The notes under the pieces are model-generated. The model worked only from the letters and a program-made list of their open reading frames with translations. It was not told where the DNA came from and made no database searches. A DNA stretch of 64,000 nt from CAYUNE01 sp964446115 (GTDB lineage Bacteria; Desulfobacterota; Desulfobulbia; Desulfobulbales; Desulfobulbaceae), in NCBI GenBank assembly GCA_964446115.1, contig CAYUNE010000043.1, positions 1 to 64,000 of the forward strand, written 5' to 3'. The stretch's first letter is position 1. Each line of letters starts with the position of its first letter. Of the stretch, positions 59,729-64,000 are shown piece after piece. The position numbers and the translations under genes were made by a program.

Positions 59729-60400
59729 TCAGGCCGGATCCTGTTCCATGAGCCCGAGGATTTCCCTTACCAGATGATCAACGCCCTCGCCGATCTGATC
59801 AACCCGCGAATCGAGCATATAACAGGGAGTGGTCACGATCCTGTTGGCACGGTCCACGACAACCTCCCCCTGCATGGTGGCCCGATGCCGGGCCCCCATC
59901 TCTTCAACCTGGGCCGCCGTGGCGGGATCCTGACCGATGGTGACCTCGACGTCTCCGAAAATCGCGGCCAGCAGGACCGGCGCAATGCACAAAGCCCCGA
60001 TGGGCCTGCCCAGTTCCCGCATCTCACGCAGGATCCGCCGGAGATCGTTGTTGACGCTTAAGGCCGTGCCCCGGAAGGCGTAATCGGACAGATTTTTGGC
60101 CGCTCCGAAACCGCCTGGCAGGATCACGCCGTCATACTCCGAGGCCCTGCACTCTTTCAGGTCGCGGATATCGCCCCTGGCGATGCGAGCCGACTCCACC
60201 AGTACATTCCTGCTTTCCGCCATTTCCTCGCCGGTGATATGATTGAGCACATGATGCTGCATGATATCCGGCGCAAAGCATTGGAAATCGGCTCCATGTC
60301 TGTGAATCGCCCAGAGAGTCAATGTGGCCTCGTGGATTTCGGCACCATCCTGGTGGCCGCAGCCGGAAAGGATAACGGCTATTTTTCGTCGACTACTCAT
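59729..60400 (-). CDS. elbB: ElbB-type DJ-1/PfpI family protein
   Basis: A 223-residue protein of the DJ-1/PfpI superfamily, ElbB subgroup (sigma cross-reacting protein 27A). It reads IAVILSGCGHQDGAEIHEA, VILPGGFGAAKNLSDYAF and the nucleophile elbow IGALCIAPVLLA with Cys138. E. coli ElbB acts as a glyoxalase in isoprenoid-related metabolism; the role here is inferred by family. It overlaps hpt by 4 bp (ATGA), so the two are cotranscribed. Confidence 0.9.
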   Translation of the reverse strand: MSSRRKIAVILSGCGHQDGAEIHEATLTLWAIHRHGADFQCFAPDIMQHHVLNHITGEEMAESRNVLVESARIARGDIRDLKECRASEYDGVILPGGFGAAKNLSDYAFRGTALSVNNDLRRILREMRELGRPIGALCIAPVLLAAIFGDVEVTIGQDPATAAQVEEMGARHRATMQGEVVVDRANRIVTTPCYMLDSRVDQIGEGVDHLVREILGLMEQDPA

Positions 60401-60942
60401 TTTTCCCCCTTTTTCTCTTCTTCGGTATAATCTTCAATGGAAAAAATTTCCGGCAGGTGGCGATACTGCTGGGCATAATCGAGCCCGTATCCGATGAGAA
60501 ATCCCTCCTTGTCGGCGAAACCGACATAGTCGATGGGCACGTCCACCTCCCGCCTTTCAGGTTTATCGATGAGGGCACAGGTGCGTACCGAGCCGACCGG
60601 TCGGCTTTTGAAATACTCCTGAAGCCAGGCCAGGGTCAGCCCGGTATCGACAATATCCTCCACCAGGAGTATATCCTTGCCGTCGATATCCAGTTCGACC
60701 TCCTTTGTGAGGCGGATTGAGCCGGACGAAAAGGAGTTATCATCATAGCTGGCCACCCGAATGAAATCAATCTCAAGGGGTATGGAGATGGCGCGGACCA
60801 GATCGGCCAAAAAAATAAAGGCGCCATTGAGAACGCCGACAGTCACCAGCTGTCTGCCCTGGTAATCGCGGGAAAGCCGCCGGCCCAGCTCCTGAATACG
60901 CCCGTGCAGTTCATCCCGGGAAACAATCCGCCTTTTTGTCAT
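60397..60942 (-). CDS. hpt: Hypoxanthine phosphoribosyltransferase
   Basis: A 181-residue purine-salvage enzyme. The PRPP loop is LLVEDIVDTGLTL (Glu95-Asp96 to Thr100), with FIRVASYDDNSFSSG as the flexible loop and PIDYVGFADKEGFLIGYGLDY near the end. It makes IMP or GMP from hypoxanthine or guanine. ATG 60942 gives the normal family length; the frame is open to 61038 inside the upstream gene. Confidence 0.93.
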   Translation of the reverse strand: MTKRRIVSRDELHGRIQELGRRLSRDYQGRQLVTVGVLNGAFIFLADLVRAISIPLEIDFIRVASYDDNSFSSGSIRLTKEVELDIDGKDILLVEDIVDTGLTLAWLQEYFKSRPVGSVRTCALIDKPERREVDVPIDYVGFADKEGFLIGYGLDYAQQYRHLPEIFSIEDYTEEEKKGEK

Positions 60943-61025
60943 TGGAGTCGATATATGTAAAAAATAATAATTGGGTGCCGCAGATTCGGTGAAGATGAGC
61001 TGTCCGTTCCTGCTTGCAGCACCAT

Positions 61026-63320
61026 TTACTTTTCCCACTGCTGGACCAGGGCCAGCATTTCCTCACGCTCCTTGCCCGCGCCGGTCAGTTCAAGGGCCGC
61101 CCGGATCTCAGCAAGCGCCTGGTCCCGTTTACCCTCTGCCATCAGGGCCAGGGCCAGGTGGTATCTGAACTGGGGATTGTTCGGCTGCAACTCCACTGCC
61201 TGATCAAATTCGAATCGTGCCAGGCTGTATGCCTTTCGCCGGTAATGCACCCAGCCCAGTGTATCGATTATATTAACCTCGTCGGGAAATCGCTGCTTGG
61301 CCAGCAGCGCCAGTCGCAGAGCCTCGTCCAGATCGGGATCTTTATCGCCGGCCAGAATCCAGGCCAGGTTATTGGCGGCCGGGGCAAAATCATCCTTGAT
61401 CTCCAGGGCGGCGGCATAGGCCTTTTTGGCGCCTTCCATATCACCCTGCTGCTCCAGGAGCGATCCCAGTCCCATATATGCCCTGAGGGAGCGGGGGTGT
61501 TTCCGGATGAGAAGGCGGTACTGGGCTGCGGCGCGGACCAATTTCCCCTGTTTCTTGAGAATAAGCGCGCTCAGGGTATATGCCCTTGGATTCTGCGGAT
61601 TGATGTCGCGGGCCTTGTCAAGGGCGGCCAGGGCTCCTTCGGGATCATCATGCCTGAGCAAAAGCTCCGCCAGCAGGACCAGGTGGCCGTCATTATCCGG
61701 AACTCTGGACGTCAGGGCCTTGGTCCGCTCCACGAGTTTCTCCAGCGGCTCGCCCCGGCTTTCGGCCAGACTGAGCAATGCCTTGAGAGCCGGCGTGTTG
61801 CCCGGATCTTTTTGCAGAATTTGCTTGAAAATCTCCTCCGCCCGGGTCTTGTCTCCCTGTCCCAGGTAGGCCATACCAAGCCCGGACAGCACCTCGACGT
61901 TATCGGGCAGTCGGGTACGCATCTCCTCATACATCCGCACCGCGGTCGGATAATCCTTCAGCGCAAAAACGCTCTTTCCGAGTAAAAGAGCGGCCCGAAA
62001 ATTTTTGGCATTGAGCTTCAGGGCAATGGATGCCTCCTCCTTGGCCTCTTCGAACTCGCCCGCATTGAGGTGCAGGAGAGCGAAAAGGGTATGATACTTC
62101 GACGAGGAGGGGACCTTGCGCAAGGCTTCGGATATGGCCTGGCGGGCAAGCTCCACCTCGCCGAGGTTCATGTGGGCCAGGGCCTTGTTGAAATAGACAG
62201 CGCCCCAGTGCGGATAGCTGTTTTCCAGGCCGCCGAGGGCGCTTAAGGCCTCCCGGTTCCGGCCCTCGTGGATTAAAAATTTGGCGGCGATCAGCCGACC
62301 GCCGCTGTGATCGGGATTTTTTTCCAGCAGCTCATTCATGGCCTGCCGGGCCTGATTGTACTTTTTCTGTTCAAAATAGAAGTCGGCAAGCTGGGCCTTG
62401 ACATCCTCGGGCTTCTCCGCTTTGGCCATGGCGGCGGCATAGGCCTCCTCCGCCCTGGTAAATTTGCCGAGATCACGATAAAAATCTGCAAGTATAAGAT
62501 GCAGACGGGAGTTGTCCGGAAATATCCGCACAGCCGTATCCAACCGTTTTTCCGCCTGCAGGAGCTTGCCCTGCTTACGATAGAGCGAGGCGAGGAGGAT
62601 ATGGGGAAGCGGCGTATCAGTAAACTTGTCGATCATCCTGACTATGAGTTTTTCCGCCCTTTCATCTTGGCCGCCCGCCTGGTAAAACTGCAACAGAATT
62701 TGATAATTGGCCATCTTGTCAGGGTTGGCCTTGATGGCCTGCCGGAAGGCCTTTTCAGCCTCTTCCATCTTTTTTTCAGTGAGGTAGAGTCGCCCCTGAA
62801 TGGAATGGAGCCGGTCCAGGCCGGGAGCCAGGGTCAGGGCCTTGGAAATGGCCTCTTCCGCTCCTTGGAGATTTCCTTCGAGCAACTCGATGTTTGCAAG
62901 CAGCGCCAGCCCTTCCACATGATTGGGATCCACGGCGAGAATGTCCTCCACCTGGTGCCTGGCCCCTGCTTTGTCCCTGCTGATGAGGAGAAACTCCGCT
63001 GTCTTGATCTTGGCATCCAGGTTGGAGGGATCAAGATCGGCAACCTTCTGCAGCTCGCTGAAACCCTTTTTTCCCTCTCCCCGTTTAAGATAAAGCAGGC
63101 CCAGCTGATACCTGGCATCGGCGAATTTCGAATCAAGCTGGATGGCGTTTTTCAATTCGATAATCGCCGCGTCAAGATTTTCCGCCTTCAGATACTCCAT
63201 GGCCTTGTGAAAATAATCCTGCTTTTCAATCTCAGGATTTGAGGAGCAACCGGTGATGATCAGGAGCAGGAGGAGAGAAAACGGGAGAAACGATTCCGGA
63301 AAGGGACGAAATCGGAACAT
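61026..63320 (-). CDS. prsT: PEP-CTERM/XrtA-system TPR-repeat lipoprotein PrsT
   Basis: A 764-residue lipoprotein with lipobox IITGC (Cys25) and about 20 tetratricopeptide repeats over the rest (for example KAMEYLKAENLDAAIIELKNAI). The size and layout fit PrsT, the TPR lipoprotein of exosortase-linked exopolysaccharide systems. It may hold the export machinery together in the periplasm. GAGG seven bases before the ATG supports the start. It is divergent from the Wza-type gene at the right edge, which strengthens the assignment. Confidence 0.82.
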   Translation of the reverse strand: MFRFRPFPESFLPFSLLLLLIITGCSSNPEIEKQDYFHKAMEYLKAENLDAAIIELKNAIQLDSKFADARYQLGLLYLKRGEGKKGFSELQKVADLDPSNLDAKIKTAEFLLISRDKAGARHQVEDILAVDPNHVEGLALLANIELLEGNLQGAEEAISKALTLAPGLDRLHSIQGRLYLTEKKMEEAEKAFRQAIKANPDKMANYQILLQFYQAGGQDERAEKLIVRMIDKFTDTPLPHILLASLYRKQGKLLQAEKRLDTAVRIFPDNSRLHLILADFYRDLGKFTRAEEAYAAAMAKAEKPEDVKAQLADFYFEQKKYNQARQAMNELLEKNPDHSGGRLIAAKFLIHEGRNREALSALGGLENSYPHWGAVYFNKALAHMNLGEVELARQAISEALRKVPSSSKYHTLFALLHLNAGEFEEAKEEASIALKLNAKNFRAALLLGKSVFALKDYPTAVRMYEEMRTRLPDNVEVLSGLGMAYLGQGDKTRAEEIFKQILQKDPGNTPALKALLSLAESRGEPLEKLVERTKALTSRVPDNDGHLVLLAELLLRHDDPEGALAALDKARDINPQNPRAYTLSALILKKQGKLVRAAAQYRLLIRKHPRSLRAYMGLGSLLEQQGDMEGAKKAYAAALEIKDDFAPAANNLAWILAGDKDPDLDEALRLALLAKQRFPDEVNIIDTLGWVHYRRKAYSLARFEFDQAVELQPNNPQFRYHLALALMAEGKRDQALAEIRAALELTGAGKEREEMLALVQQWEK

Positions 63321-63571
63321 ACAGCAACCTCGTTTGGTAAGGACGGCATAAGGGCAGCACCGACCGGATGACGGTGGGGCCGGGCCTGCCGGATGAAATA
63401 TCGGAAAATGGGCTGAATGTCTGGATTATAGCACGGATTTAGGATACTATAGGTTCGGATTTTATTCATCGTAAATATTGCGGGGTTTATTTACCCTATG
63501 ATACAATAATACTATTTGAAACTCAAAAATTCGCCCGAGGGGTGCAACCCAACAGGATCAAGAGGAAAAGG
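63321..63571. other. Intergenic region between divergent prsT and the export gene
   Basis: 251 bases with the prsT promoter listed separately. For the plus-strand export gene several A/T-rich hexamers occur near 63485-63520, but I cannot select a confident promoter, and no sigma-54 box was recognised. Confidence 0.5.
63498..63526 (-). promoter_or_regulatory. Candidate prsT promoter
   Basis: On the minus strand TTGAGT (63526-63521), 17 bases, TATCAT (63503-63498), five of six -10 matches. It would give a leader of about 170 bases before the prsT ATG. The same A/T-rich stretch probably serves the divergent gene, so one regulator could control both. Confidence 0.45.
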
Positions 63572-64000
63572 ATGAAAAAGTATCTCATTATACCGGCGCT
63601 GTTCCTGATCGTGACGCTGTTTTCTCATCTGGCACAGGCCGCCCAATCCACGGCGGACGGTGTTGTCGATTCAGTGGAAAAAGAGCGACTGCGACGGGAA
63701 ATGGTGGGCGAGCAGGTCCTGCCCGGCGAGGAGGAGGAGTATGTCATCGGTCATGGCGACATCCTCAGTATCAGTATTTACGGCGAAGGCGACATGGCCG
63801 CCTCCGCGGCATTGAACAGCCGGCGGTCCCCTGCCGTGGGGGGCGAAGGGCAGGCGGCGGGAGGCGGCGGCGATGTGATCCGCCGTCCCGGCAACGGGGT
63901 GGAAGTGCGGATGGATGGCCGGATCTCGCTGCTCCACATCGGCGATGTCCGTGCCGCCGGAATGACCCTTTTACAGCTGGCCGACTACCTGAAAGAACTC
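63572..64000 (+). CDS. Wza-type polysaccharide biosynthesis/export protein, 3'-truncated
   Basis: The frame is open for 143 codons from ATG 63572 to the right edge, so only the N-terminal part is seen. A signal peptide (1-24, ending AQAAQ) precedes the Poly_export domain, with EEEYVIGHGDILSISIYGEG and later VRMDGRISLLHIGDVRAAGMTLLQLADYL. Between these two parts sits a Gly/Ala/Arg-rich stretch of about 35 residues that the usual family pattern does not have. The protein should form the outer-membrane polysaccharide channel. GAGGAAAAGG before the ATG fixes the start. Confidence 0.85.
   Translation, partial: MKKYLIIPALFLIVTLFSHLAQAAQSTADGVVDSVEKERLRREMVGEQVLPGEEEEYVIGHGDILSISIYGEGDMAASAALNSRRSPAVGGEGQAAGGGGDVIRRPGNGVEVRMDGRISLLHIGDVRAAGMTLLQLADYLKEL

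Noticed and set aside
62307..63242. 311-residue plus-strand open frame inside prsT
   Set aside because: It mirrors the repeated TPR sequence of the opposite strand; repeat periodicity alone keeps the frame open.

Overview
The window most likely comes from a Gram-negative bacterium of the Desulfobacterota (former Deltaproteobacteria), possibly near the Desulfobulbales. This is inferred from family content and gene order, not from a search. The pointers are a CdhD/AcsC-type iron-sulfur domain fused to a DUF3786-like region, an FrhB-type ferredoxin-domain protein inside a polysaccharide cluster, a C4-dicarboxylate-type TRAP transporter, the PEP-CTERM-system TPR lipoprotein PrsT, and the block rpmH-rnpA-yidD-yidC-jag-mnmE. 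Most of the window is GC-rich; the first 2.9 kb is clearly more AT-rich and looks like an acquired surface-modification cassette.

Layout. Bases 1-2,902 (+) hold a truncated sulfatase-fold transferase, a tiny LDPGTG protein and a methyltransferase. Bases 2,919-5,157 (-) hold a DUF302 protein, an ACR3/bile-acid-type permease and the Fe-S/DUF3786 protein. Bases 5,425-8,575 (-) form a four-gene MacB/Lol-like ABC exporter unit with a cysteine- and histidine-containing membrane protein. Bases 8,755-12,926 hold small envelope proteins, several with domains I cannot name. Bases 13,153-32,230 (-) are a long envelope/exopolysaccharide region: two flippase-like membrane proteins (one fused to a beta-propeller), two left-handed beta-helix acyltransferases, an FrhB-like protein, a pyruvyl transferase, an NAD-dependent epimerase, a PHP-like protein, a GT4 glycosyltransferase, a large membrane glycosyltransferase-like protein, a methyltransferase, a golvesin-domain protein, a spermidine-synthase-like membrane protein and an acyltransferase-3 protein.

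From 32.3 kb the genes are mostly housekeeping: mobB, a KtrAB potassium system, a Lon-family protease with Hsp20, a TRAP transporter (dctPQM), a zinc-ribbon protein, a universal stress protein, thioredoxin TrxC, a second Hsp20, a patatin-like lipase, a secreted C39-like cysteine-protease-fold protein, bluB, rsmE, then lgt-mnmG-trkH-trkA (-). Divergent from these is rpmH-rnpA-yidD-yidC-jag-mnmE (+), covering ribosome, tRNA-modification and membrane-insertion functions. elbB, hpt and prsT (-) follow. The right edge opens a Wza-type polysaccharide export gene that continues outside the window, so a second exopolysaccharide locus linked to the exosortase system probably begins there.

I see no CRISPR array, tRNA, rRNA, transposase or integrase. 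The most unusual content is: (i) two uncharacterised domains, each present twice in separate envelope proteins; (ii) an extracytoplasmic domain shared by two different membrane enzymes of the polysaccharide region; (iii) the flippase/beta-propeller fusion; and (iv) several operator-like or hairpin-rich leaders.
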